From CAZFYZ01 sp964523735 (GTDB lineage Bacteria; Armatimonadota; UBA5829), in the NCBI GenBank assembly GCA_964523735.1, contig CAZFYZ010000037.1:1-28801 (forward strand): a stretch of 28,801 nucleotides of DNA, written 5' to 3'. The translations under genes and the position numbers were made by a program. Shown piece by piece: positions 7,340 to 14,541 of the stretch. Below the pieces are notes generated by a model. The model did no database searches and was not told the DNA's origin. It was given only the letters and a program-made list of their open reading frames with translations. Numbering within the stretch: position 1 is the stretch's first letter; the number at the start of each line of letters is the position of its first letter.

Positions 7340-7393
7340 TGTAGAGGGGTTCTCCGAACCCCAGGACCCAGGCGTCGGAGACGCCAGCTACAA
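7340..7393. repeat. REPIN-like inverted pair of GTAG-headed palindromes
   Basis: The forward unit (7340-7362) is TGTAGA followed by GGGGTTC-TCC-GAACCCC, a perfect 7-bp stem. An 8-base spacer follows. The reverse unit (7371-7393), read on the minus strand, is TTGTAGCT followed by GGCGTC-TCC-GACGCC, a perfect 6-bp stem. Heads face outward, as in REP doublets. The pair lies 22 bases upstream of the TPR gene. Confidence 0.75.
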
Positions 7394-7415
7394 GACAAGG
7401 GACCAACGCTGAGCA

Positions 7416-8213
7416 ATGAGTGACGTACGCGAGACGACAGACGCCGGGAGAGCAAGAAGCTCGACGGCTCGGACTTCCAGCCTTATGCGGCGGGCGACGA
7501 CGCTCGTCGAGCGAGGGCAGTACGACGAGGCCATAGACTCCATCAAGCAGGCAATTGCCATTTGCCCGCAGGACCCCAAGTTCAGCCTGCGGTTGGCGGA
7601 CATCTACCGGGCGCAGAACAGGATGGGACCAGCCATAGAGGCAATGAAACAGGCCGTTGCCCTCGACCCCTTGAACTCAGCCGTAAACGAGCAGCTTCTC
7701 CGTATTCTCCTGGAACTCGGTCGATACGACGAGGCCATAACAACGAGCAACAGGCTCATCAAGAAGTCCCCGCGCAATACCTTTGCCCGCGACATACTGG
7801 GGATCGCTTATCTTCACCAAGGGATGATCGACAAAGCCCTCCGCGTCACCAACGAACTCATTCGCATCGACCCTACCGATCCAACGCATCACTTCAAGAA
7901 GGCGGTCTTGTTTCAGCAGAAGGGCGAAATCGCTGATGCTATGCGGTCATTCGCGCGCGTTATCGAAATGGACCCGGATGGTGAGATGGTAGATGACGCG
8001 CGAGAGGCGATTGCCGCGCTCGACAGTTACCAGATCCGCAGCCTGTTGACCATCGCAGTCGAAGATGCTGTCTTCAAAACCAAACTCAGCCTCGACCCCG
8101 AACTGGCGCTCCACGAGCGAGGCTACGTCCTTAGCCCGACGGGCATTGCGACACTGAGGCAGATCGATATCGACGAGCTGCCGAACGATCCGCAGGCAAG
8201 GCATTACCACTAG
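7416..8213 (+). CDS. TPR-repeat protein with RiPP-precursor-like C-terminal module
   Basis: About five tetratricopeptide repeats fill residues 24-193. Typical elements are ALERGQYDEAI-like VERGQYDEAIDSIKQAI, LGRYDEAITTSNRLI and HQGMIDKALRVTNELI, each ending near a P at position 32. TPRs mediate protein-protein contacts. The tail (about 209-251) is different: AVEDAVFKTKLSLDPELAL, then HERGYVLSPTGIATLRQID. That follows the pattern of Nif11/NHLP/Os1348-type leader regions (aromatic-x3-L, DPxxAL, ExGxxLSxxGxxxL). No signal peptide or membrane segment is seen. The ribosome site before the ATG at 7416 is weak, and Met24 is an alternative start. It sits upstream of an unknown gene with its own promoter. 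The cellular role is unknown. Confidence 0.88.
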   Translation: MSDVRETTDAGRARSSTARTSSLMRRATTLVERGQYDEAIDSIKQAIAICPQDPKFSLRLADIYRAQNRMGPAIEAMKQAVALDPLNSAVNEQLLRILLELGRYDEAITTSNRLIKKSPRNTFARDILGIAYLHQGMIDKALRVTNELIRIDPTDPTHHFKKAVLFQQKGEIADAMRSFARVIEMDPDGEMVDDAREAIAALDSYQIRSLLTIAVEDAVFKTKLSLDPELALHERGYVLSPTGIATLRQIDIDELPNDPQARHYH

Positions 8214-8264
8214 CCACTATCAGCATCCTGACTTCAGCGCGTAGGCCCCCGGCTGCTTGGCTTC

Positions 8265-8293
8265 TTGACTAGGTATCACCTCTGATGTAGAAT
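8265..8293 (+). promoter_or_regulatory. Sigma-70-type promoter for the 8325 gene
   Basis: TTGACT (8265-8270), a 17-base spacer, then TAGAAT (8288-8293): 5/6 matches in each box with ideal spacing. Transcription would begin near 8300, leaving a leader of about 25 bases that carries the GGAG ribosome site. Confidence 0.65.
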
Positions 8294-8324
8294 CTATCCG
8301 CATTCTGAAGTCGAATGGAGACAT

Positions 8325-8954
8325 ATGAAGACCGAACTACTTGTGTGTCGGCGGCTGACCGCCGGCGTAGTATATCCACCAATGCAGCTAAACCAGCAGC
8401 AGGTGAACCGGGTGTACGCCGATATCACCGAGCGGTACCCTTTCCAGACACTACAGCACCTGCCCGATGGCGCACGGATGGCCAACCCGACCGGCGACTT
8501 CTTCATTCAGACCACGCGAATGCAGGTGAATGATCACCAGGTGGACTACTTCCAGAACTCCAAGGAGAAAGCGGTCGACCTCTTCCGCCTTGCTCAGGAG
8601 CGAATCAAGGTCCCGCAGTTCGTCACGTTCGGCATCAAGCTGACTGCGATTCTGCCTGTCGGAGAAGGCACTGCGGCCCAACTGATCGAAAACAGCGCGG
8701 TCAAGTCGATCAAGGATAACATCGAGCTGCTGGGTCCGGGACTTCAGGGCGTGGGGCTGCGGTTTGTCCTGCACCAAGACGGCGTCCGCGAACTCAAGAT
8801 CGAGCCGCTCTTTACCGACGTCAGCCAGCTTTATGTTGAGCTGGATGTACAGCATCCCGCCCCGTTCAGTGACATTCTGAGCGTAGAGTCGAGGATGGAC
8901 GCGGCCTATGATTACCTCTTCCGTGAAGTGCAGGGATTCCTGGAGACGCTGTAG
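8325..8954 (+). CDS. Hypothetical protein, 209 aa
   Basis: I do not recognise this family. It is soluble, with no signal peptide or transmembrane segment. It appears mixed alpha/beta: an N-terminal QQQVNRVYADITERYPF helix, a central strand-rich part FFIQTTRMQVNDHQVDYF, a VTFGIKLTAILPVGEGTA segment, VGLRFVLHQDG, and a C-terminal amphipathic helix YDYLFREVQGFLETL. Start choice is supported by GGAG five bases before the ATG and by a good promoter just upstream. The gene lies between the TPR protein and a secreted protein, all on the plus strand. The 59-base gap to the latter allows co-transcription. Confidence 0.8.
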   Translation: MKTELLVCRRLTAGVVYPPMQLNQQQVNRVYADITERYPFQTLQHLPDGARMANPTGDFFIQTTRMQVNDHQVDYFQNSKEKAVDLFRLAQERIKVPQFVTFGIKLTAILPVGEGTAAQLIENSAVKSIKDNIELLGPGLQGVGLRFVLHQDGVRELKIEPLFTDVSQLYVELDVQHPAPFSDILSVESRMDAAYDYLFREVQGFLETL

Positions 8955-9013
8955 CCACTCGTTTGCCGGGTCTCACTAGCGGGAAATACCTCTGGTGATG
9001 GGGGTATCCTGAT

Positions 9014-10000
9014 ATGAAGCTTTGCCTCAGCGTGGTCATTGTGCTCGTGCTCACAGTCTGCTCCTGGGGGGACGAGCCCGTTGTGCAGCCGAAGACACAG
9101 ACCGTGCGCTACGACGAGTGGGGATTCTCGGTGGAAGTCCCCGCGTCCGCTGTCAAGAACACGATAGCGCCGAGCCAGGACTCGCTGCTGCAGGAGGCCT
9201 ACACGTCAGGCGAAACCGTGTTCACGATCAGGCTCTCGAAAACCCCCAGTGATTCACTTGCTTCCACCACGATAGAGCAAGCTCTCCAGTCGATATGGTC
9301 GGCCGGCGGCGGCAAGGGCAAGGCCACCAGATGGGAAGTTGCCCTGGCGGGCGGAGCGCTTGCCAAAGGCACGACCGGGCCGCTGCCCATCGCCAAGACT
9401 CCAGCCAGAGAGTCCGTCATTCAGGCGCTTCGCAACGTGCCCACGTCGACAAGCGTTGCAATGCTGCCAATCGCCGACGACACTTCACCCATACTGACTA
9501 TCTCGATCACTGGGCCGAAGAGCAAGTCCGCCGAGATCGAGACTCTCGCCAAGTTCATGGCGTTCAGGGTCGAGCTCACAAAGAGGCCGGTGGGTGAGCC
9601 GACAGCGACCCTCCCGGAGCCAGGCGTCGCGCCCGCAGTGCCTGACACCAAGCCAGCCACACCTCCCGAGTCCGGCGTGGTACACTCGCGCAGACCAGCC
9701 GTGCCTGCGCAGCCCAAACCAGCGCCGATCGTGAAACCCGTAGTCCTCAAGAAGGGCGAGATTGAGCTCGTGGGGAAAGTGAAGTCGATAGACGCTGCTC
9801 AGAACGTGATGACGGTCGTGGTCCGGCAGATCCGGCTGCCCTCGACAGGCATTGTCAAGTTCGACACCCCTCGTTTGAAGGTGGTCTACTACAAGACGCT
9901 GCCTGAGGGTCTACGTCCTGAGTCGGTAGTGACTGTGGTTGGGGTCAACACCGGAGTCGGCAGCCCAATGACCGCAGCCGTGATTCTGGCCTCGCTGTAG
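9014..10000 (+). CDS. Secreted hypothetical protein, 328 aa
   Basis: The N-terminus MKLCLSVVIVLVLTVCSWG is a Sec signal peptide, probably cleaved near residues 18-20, so the protein is exported. A mature domain (about 30-190) contains YDEWGFSVEVPAS and an alternation of strands typical of surface/periplasmic domains. A Pro/Ala/Thr-rich linker spans about 195-245. A C-terminal domain (about 248-328), ELVGKVKSIDAAQNVMTVVV to VVGVNTGVGSPMTA, looks like a small OB-type barrel as in metal- or nucleic-acid-binding folds. No cell-wall anchor is seen. The TAG stop falls inside a REP-like palindrome shared with the converging pabC gene. The function is unknown. Confidence 0.82.
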   Translation: MKLCLSVVIVLVLTVCSWGDEPVVQPKTQTVRYDEWGFSVEVPASAVKNTIAPSQDSLLQEAYTSGETVFTIRLSKTPSDSLASTTIEQALQSIWSAGGGKGKATRWEVALAGGALAKGTTGPLPIAKTPARESVIQALRNVPTSTSVAMLPIADDTSPILTISITGPKSKSAEIETLAKFMAFRVELTKRPVGEPTATLPEPGVAPAVPDTKPATPPESGVVHSRRPAVPAQPKPAPIVKPVVLKKGEIELVGKVKSIDAAQNVMTVVVRQIRLPSTGIVKFDTPRLKVVYYKTLPEGLRPESVVTVVGVNTGVGSPMTAAVILASL

Positions 10001-10017
10001 CAGGCGTCTCCGACGCC
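9996..10017 (+). repeat. REP-like palindrome filling a convergent gene junction
   Basis: TGTAGCA followed by GGCGTC-TCC-GACGCC, a perfect 6-bp stem. It supplies the stop codon of the secreted-protein gene (TAG, 9998-10000), and its last base is the first base of the pabC stop triplet (10017-10019). It is the only sequence between the two converging genes, so it may act as a bidirectional 3'-end hairpin. Confidence 0.75.
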
Positions 10018-10847
10018 TAAGCCAAGGCCTTGCGGACTACATCACACGTCCTAGACGCACCGGAGCCTATCCGCCGGCCATTCATCTCCGAGATCGGCCT
10101 CACCAACTGGACCGCGCTGGTAAAGAACACTTCGTCGGCTTCGACGAGTTCCTTGGGGGCTACCGCCCTCTCCTCCACTGTGAGCCCCAGACTGGACGCG
10201 AGCTCGATCAGTGCGGCTCGGGTCGTGCCCGGCAGCGGACCTTGGTCGAGGGATGGGGTCACAAGCGTGCTGCCCTTCACCAGGAACAGGTTGCCAGTCG
10301 TGCCCTCGGCGACCATCCCTTGGGTATTGGTCAGGATTGCGTCGTCCGCGCCTGCCCTGCGGGCCTCGGCCATTGCCATGATGCCCGGCAGGTAGTTGAG
10401 GGACTTCACGCGCGAGAGGGGGCTGGTCTCGTCCCGCCTGACAGACGACGCTATGATTCTCACGGGCTTTGCCGGTTCGGCGGACAGAGGTTGGGCGGTT
10501 GCGAAGACTGTGGGATTGGCTTGCGGGGGGATGGCGAGACCCGGCTCGGGAGCTATGCCACGGGTGATGGTAACTCGCACACGCGCATCGCTGAGCCCAT
10601 TGGCATCACAGAGCTTCTCGACGATCGTCTCTACCTGACCCGCGATCGTGCCCACGTCGATAGCCAGCACTTCCGCTCCGGAAACCAACCTATCCATATG
10701 CTTCTCCAGCCGGACGACCGAGCCATTGAGCACGCGCATAGTCTCGAACAACCCATCGCCGTAGAGCAGGCCGCGGTCGGCGATACCCACGTAGGCTTCG
10801 TCGGCCGGAATGATGCTGCCGTTGAGATAGACGTATCCGCCGTTCAT
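10017..10847 (-). CDS. pabC: Aminodeoxychorismate lyase / class IV PLP aminotransferase
   Basis: Class IV PLP enzymes include PabC (aminodeoxychorismate to p-aminobenzoate plus pyruvate), branched-chain and D-amino-acid aminotransferases. The 276 residues begin MNGGYVYLNGSIIPA, then ADRGLLYGDGLFETMRV; the PLP lysine lies in SRVKSLNYLPGIMA (about residue 148), with AEGTTGNLFLVKG and GPLPGTTRAALIELA. The start at 10847 is chosen because AGGGAGGGA lies just upstream; an upstream ATG (10892) lacks a site and overlaps pabB. It follows pabB by 32 bases on the same strand, which makes the PabC assignment much more likely than a D-amino-acid or branched-chain enzyme. Confidence 0.88.
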   Translation of the reverse strand: MNGGYVYLNGSIIPADEAYVGIADRGLLYGDGLFETMRVLNGSVVRLEKHMDRLVSGAEVLAIDVGTIAGQVETIVEKLCDANGLSDARVRVTITRGIAPEPGLAIPPQANPTVFATAQPLSAEPAKPVRIIASSVRRDETSPLSRVKSLNYLPGIMAMAEARRAGADDAILTNTQGMVAEGTTGNLFLVKGSTLVTPSLDQGPLPGTTRAALIELASSLGLTVEERAVAPKELVEADEVFFTSAVQLVRPISEMNGRRIGSGASRTCDVVRKALA

Positions 10848-10879
10848 TGTCCCTCCCTGACCGATACGGAGATCGGACA

Positions 10880-12253
10880 CTACGGATTGCATGCACGCAG
10901 TGCGGCATCCAGACCGGCTACCTTGTCCAGCGTCTCCTGGTACTCGGACGAGGGGTCTGAGTCTATCACTATCCCGCCGCCCGCGTGATAGTAAGCGCTG
11001 CCGCCATACGTGATGAAGCTCCTGATCACGATGTTGAGGTCGATACTGCCTCGGAAGTCGATAAACCCCGCTGAGCCGGTGTAGATTCCGCGACGGTGGG
11101 GCTCAAGCTCCTCGATGATCTCCATCGCCCGGACCTTTGGGGCACCGGTGATAGAACCTCCGGGGAATGAGGCCTTGATCAGGTCAATGGGATCACAGTC
11201 GTTCCGAAGTCTGGCCTCGACCGTGGAGACCATCTGAAAAACGTTCGGGTGACGCTCGATGTCCCACAGCTGGCAGACTTCGACCGAGCCGTACTCGGCC
11301 ACTCGCCCAAGATCGTTGCGCTCCATATCCACGATCATCAGGTTTTCGGCACGGTCCTTCTCGCTGGCGGCTAGTTCTCGGGCGAACCGGTCATCATCAT
11401 TCGCATCGCACCCACGAGGCCGTGTGCCTTTGATCGGCTTGGTGACGATGCGGCGCGTGAGAGGATCGTATGTCAGGAACACCTCGGGTGACGCACTGGC
11501 TAGTCCGACCGGGCCGATCTCCAGGAAACAGCTCTTCGGCGCGGGATTGATCCGGCGGAGAGACCGGTACAGGTCGAACGGCGGCACGCGGAGGTCCGCG
11601 CGAAATCTCTGAGACAAATTGACTTGGTAGACATCACCCGCGGCGATGTAGTCCTTGACCCGCTGGACGGCTGATAGGTACGCCTCGCGCGGGAAGTTGC
11701 TTTGGCCTTGCATAAGCTCGTGCTCGCAGTGAACAGGCGTTTCGTCCTCAAGCGGAACCGCCTCTGGCGCGCTAAGCGCCAGTGACCGCCAGTGCTCCAG
11801 AGCCGCGGCATCGCTTGACCAGGACACCGCCTGACACGTGTCGCTTGCGAGATCAATGCAGAGGGCAGAATCATAGAACCCAAAGCAGTAGTCCGGCGTG
11901 GGAACGTCCTCTAAGGCAAGGGAGGGCACGTGCTCGACCTGTCGGCCGAGGTCGTAGGACAAGTAACCGACAGCTCCTCCCACGAAGACCGGGCCAGGTT
12001 CAGACGTCTCTCGGGCGAAGCAAGCAAGCTCGGCACGCAGCACTTCAAACGGGTCCCCGCCTAACGTCTGCCGCTCTCCACCCTGCTCACGGACAGTGAC
12101 ACCGCCCTTGGAGGTCAAGACAGAGAGGGGGTCGGCGCCGACGATGGCTCTCCCGGCCTTGACGTCCTCCAGCACGAATCGGCCCTGCCTGCCGGCGAGG
12201 GCATCGATCAGGGCTTCGACCGAGGGTTTGCACTGGAATTCAGCGTACCGCAC
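10880..12253 (-). CDS. pabB: Aminodeoxychorismate synthase component I
   Basis: Converts chorismate plus ammonia to 4-amino-4-deoxychorismate for folate synthesis. About 457 residues. The chorismate-binding domain carries GDVYQVNLSQRF, FLEIGPVGLASASPEVFL, PIKGTRPRG, ENLMIVDMERNDLGRV, FPGGSITGAPKVRAMEII and a GGGIVIDSDPSSEYQETLDK ending. The Lys of PIKGT (about residue 275) is the PabB hallmark; TrpE has PIAGT. The GTG at 12253, four bases after the upstream stop, matches where homology begins. An ATG at 12292 would add 13 unconserved residues and overlap the phosphodiesterase gene by 35 bases, so it is the alternative. The glutaminase subunit (PabA) is not in the window. pabC follows directly. 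Confidence 0.92.
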   Translation of the reverse strand: MRYAEFQCKPSVEALIDALAGRQGRFVLEDVKAGRAIVGADPLSVLTSKGGVTVREQGGERQTLGGDPFEVLRAELACFARETSEPGPVFVGGAVGYLSYDLGRQVEHVPSLALEDVPTPDYCFGFYDSALCIDLASDTCQAVSWSSDAAALEHWRSLALSAPEAVPLEDETPVHCEHELMQGQSNFPREAYLSAVQRVKDYIAAGDVYQVNLSQRFRADLRVPPFDLYRSLRRINPAPKSCFLEIGPVGLASASPEVFLTYDPLTRRIVTKPIKGTRPRGCDANDDDRFARELAASEKDRAENLMIVDMERNDLGRVAEYGSVEVCQLWDIERHPNVFQMVSTVEARLRNDCDPIDLIKASFPGGSITGAPKVRAMEIIEELEPHRRGIYTGSAGFIDFRGSIDLNIVIRSFITYGGSAYYHAGGGIVIDSDPSSEYQETLDKVAGLDAALRACNP

Positions 12254-12257
12254 ACAC

Positions 12258-14489
12258 CTATCTCTGCCTAAACCGGTTGGCTGCCGGATCATACTCGTAG
12301 GTCAGTCCCATCTGGTTCTGGCCTAGCAGGACCTCCCGCAGAACAAGGACGTTTCGCCCAGAGTCGATGCCGACCAGGCGTAAGGTTATGTTCACCTGCC
12401 GCCTGGTGTTGGGCAAGGCGTCCTTAATGCTTTCGAAGATGACCTCTCTGCGGCCGGAAGACTTGCTGTACCGCACGAGGCGCTTGTCGTAGGAAGCGTA
12501 GATGTCCTCGAGCTGATAATAGTACCCAGCGTCAGCGATGTCCCGGCCTGATGTGAGATATGAACCACTGTCGCGGCCCTCATCGTTCATCCGCGAATCG
12601 GCAAAGACGGGGAGTACATGACCGTCGACCTTGGCTCCTTTGACCCCGAAGTAGCGCAGGACGGTGGGTAGAATGTCTACCGTGCGCGCGTAAGGCAGTT
12701 CGGCGTTCCTGATCCCGGGCCCGTGGAACATCACCGGCACCAGCGACTGTTGACTGCTCAGGCTGCCGTGACTGCCGACGGACACCTCTTTGCTGACATA
12801 GTAGGGCGTGAAGTCCCATCCATCGGCACTCACAAGATGAGCGGTGGCCGAGTTACTGCTGCCAAATGAGTAGGCGATACGGCGGATAGCATCGGGGTAG
12901 TGGCATAGATATGTACCGCCGATCCACTGCTCATCCGTGAGCCACTGCCCGCGCTTGATGCAGGCGGCCAGAGCAGGGTCGTCACAGTAGCCCAGGGGAT
13001 CTTGTCCTGAGACCACTGTGTATTGGAAAGCCGTGCCTCCTGGATCGCGCCTCTCCCGCAATCGGCCATGGCCCTTGTGTGAGTACACATCATAGGTGTC
13101 TGGCCGCGTGTTGGTCGCAACAAGTCCGATCCCCGGGGAATAGTCCAGGAGACGCTGAATCACATCGATGTCGGTTCCGCCGACGTGGTAGTTCTTCAGC
13201 ATCTGCTCAGTCGGACGAATGCCCCAACTCTCCCTCGCGACACGGCCCTTGGTATCCCTCAGCTGGCCTTTGATGTAGACCAAGCCGTCGCTGTTGCCGC
13301 CCCAAAGAGGAACCGCATTGTAGGTGCGGTCGAAGTTCCGTCTTGTTCCGACCCAGGCGTTTGCTTCGAAACTGCCCCAGGCGGGGACGGCCGTCCACTT
13401 GAACGACTCGAAGGTGTCGAAACGCATGTCTCGCGCAATGTTATCGATGGTGACGTGGTTGTGGACCTCGCCCATCCCGTGGTCAGCCGCCAAGACAAAG
13501 AGGGTCTTGTCATAGACTCCGTGGCGTTTGTAGAGATCGATTATCTCGCCGACGTAGCGATCCATCTGCCTGTAGAGCCGGATCGACTCTGCATCATCCA
13601 GTCTGCTGTTGTGGGTCACGTGGTCGATATCGGGCAGAGTCATAACGACGATGCGGGGGATTTCCGACCTCTTAGTGATCCCTGACAGGAAACTCGTGGT
13701 GCCGACTATCTGGCGGAGGCGGCGCATTACCAGCTCGTCAGAAGGCGCACCCGGCATGTAGAGCGAGCAACCGCGATTGGCGATCTGCAGGAGGTCGACC
13801 GATCGAACGTCATCGAAGTACTCGCCGACTGTCTTGACGTCTTTGGACAGGATTGAGCGATGGCTCAGGATGCCAAGGCCAATGTAGGAAGTGTACTTCC
13901 GCTTGGCGGGCGAGAACTGCCTCTGGCCCATCACCCCCGTCTTCCTCGGGTAGCAGCCGGTGACGATGCCGGTGTGTGCGGGGATACTGGATGACGGCCA
14001 GACCGATATGCCGTTGGCGGTGAACGCGCCGTTCTGGATGAAGTAGCGAGAGATGTTAGGGAAGTCCCTGCTTACAGCAGTGGCGTAGTCATCGGCATCA
14101 TCGAGCCCCTGCAAGAACAGTTCCCTGGCCTGTAGAAGACTGGCTCCGTCCGCGACTATTACCACAAGATAGCGGTCGCGATTGCCCGGCAAACCTCTGT
14201 CCGAAGCAAACCGGTCGATGACGAGGCAGCCATAGACGAGGCCACAGGCAGCAAGGCCAATAAGTAGGCCCCTGATGCCGCGCGCCGCTAATCTGACAAG
14301 CCGGCCTTTGCGGTTGCGGCTGACGACGGATACCAGGTGGGCAAGCAGCAGGATGAACAGGACACCGAGCGAGAGCGTCAGCAGGAAGACTAGCTCCAAC
14401 AGCCCGCCCCTCAAGTAGGCAACCAAACAGGCTGCGAGACATGCAGCGGCTATCGTGATTCTCGCACCGGCTCTGCCGTATTGCTTCAT
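12258..14489 (-). CDS. Membrane-anchored alkaline-phosphatase superfamily phosphodiesterase
   Basis: The 743 residues begin with three hydrophobic segments (about 11-28, 30-54, 70-92). The rest is a catalytic domain of the type I phosphodiesterase/nucleotide pyrophosphatase family, probably outside the membrane. Metal and nucleophile motifs are visible: VIVADGAS (Asp114), WPSSSIPAHTGIVTG with a likely Ser nucleophile near 168 where many relatives have Thr, TLPDIDHVTH (about 285-293), AADHGMGEVHNH (Asp336, His337), and SHGSLSS plus MFHGPGI near the C-terminus. GGAGG lies seven bases before the ATG. It sits 52 bases downstream of an acyl-CoA ligase and directly before pabB. The substrate is unknown; an envelope phospholipid or phosphoglycan is a guess. 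Confidence 0.88.
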   Translation of the reverse strand: MKQYGRAGARITIAAACLAACLVAYLRGGLLELVFLLTLSLGVLFILLLAHLVSVVSRNRKGRLVRLAARGIRGLLIGLAACGLVYGCLVIDRFASDRGLPGNRDRYLVVIVADGASLLQARELFLQGLDDADDYATAVSRDFPNISRYFIQNGAFTANGISVWPSSSIPAHTGIVTGCYPRKTGVMGQRQFSPAKRKYTSYIGLGILSHRSILSKDVKTVGEYFDDVRSVDLLQIANRGCSLYMPGAPSDELVMRRLRQIVGTTSFLSGITKRSEIPRIVVMTLPDIDHVTHNSRLDDAESIRLYRQMDRYVGEIIDLYKRHGVYDKTLFVLAADHGMGEVHNHVTIDNIARDMRFDTFESFKWTAVPAWGSFEANAWVGTRRNFDRTYNAVPLWGGNSDGLVYIKGQLRDTKGRVARESWGIRPTEQMLKNYHVGGTDIDVIQRLLDYSPGIGLVATNTRPDTYDVYSHKGHGRLRERRDPGGTAFQYTVVSGQDPLGYCDDPALAACIKRGQWLTDEQWIGGTYLCHYPDAIRRIAYSFGSSNSATAHLVSADGWDFTPYYVSKEVSVGSHGSLSSQQSLVPVMFHGPGIRNAELPYARTVDILPTVLRYFGVKGAKVDGHVLPVFADSRMNDEGRDSGSYLTSGRDIADAGYYYQLEDIYASYDKRLVRYSKSSGRREVIFESIKDALPNTRRQVNITLRLVGIDSGRNVLVLREVLLGQNQMGLTYEYDPAANRFRQR

Positions 14490-14541
14490 CTATGACCTCC
14501 AAGCATGTTTCTGCGGCTGAATCGTCTCCGAGCGGACGCCG

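Noticed and set aside
10242..10988. 248-codon plus-strand open frame opposite pabC
   Set aside because: Same reason: the minus strand encodes a clear class IV PLP enzyme.
10880..12253. Anthranilate synthase component I (TrpE)
   Set aside because: The PIKGT motif and the pabC neighbour indicate PabB; TrpE carries PIAGT.
14521..14541. Further REP-like unit (CGTCTCCG and GGACGCC)
   Set aside because: No GTAG head and the arms do not pair as in the other copies.
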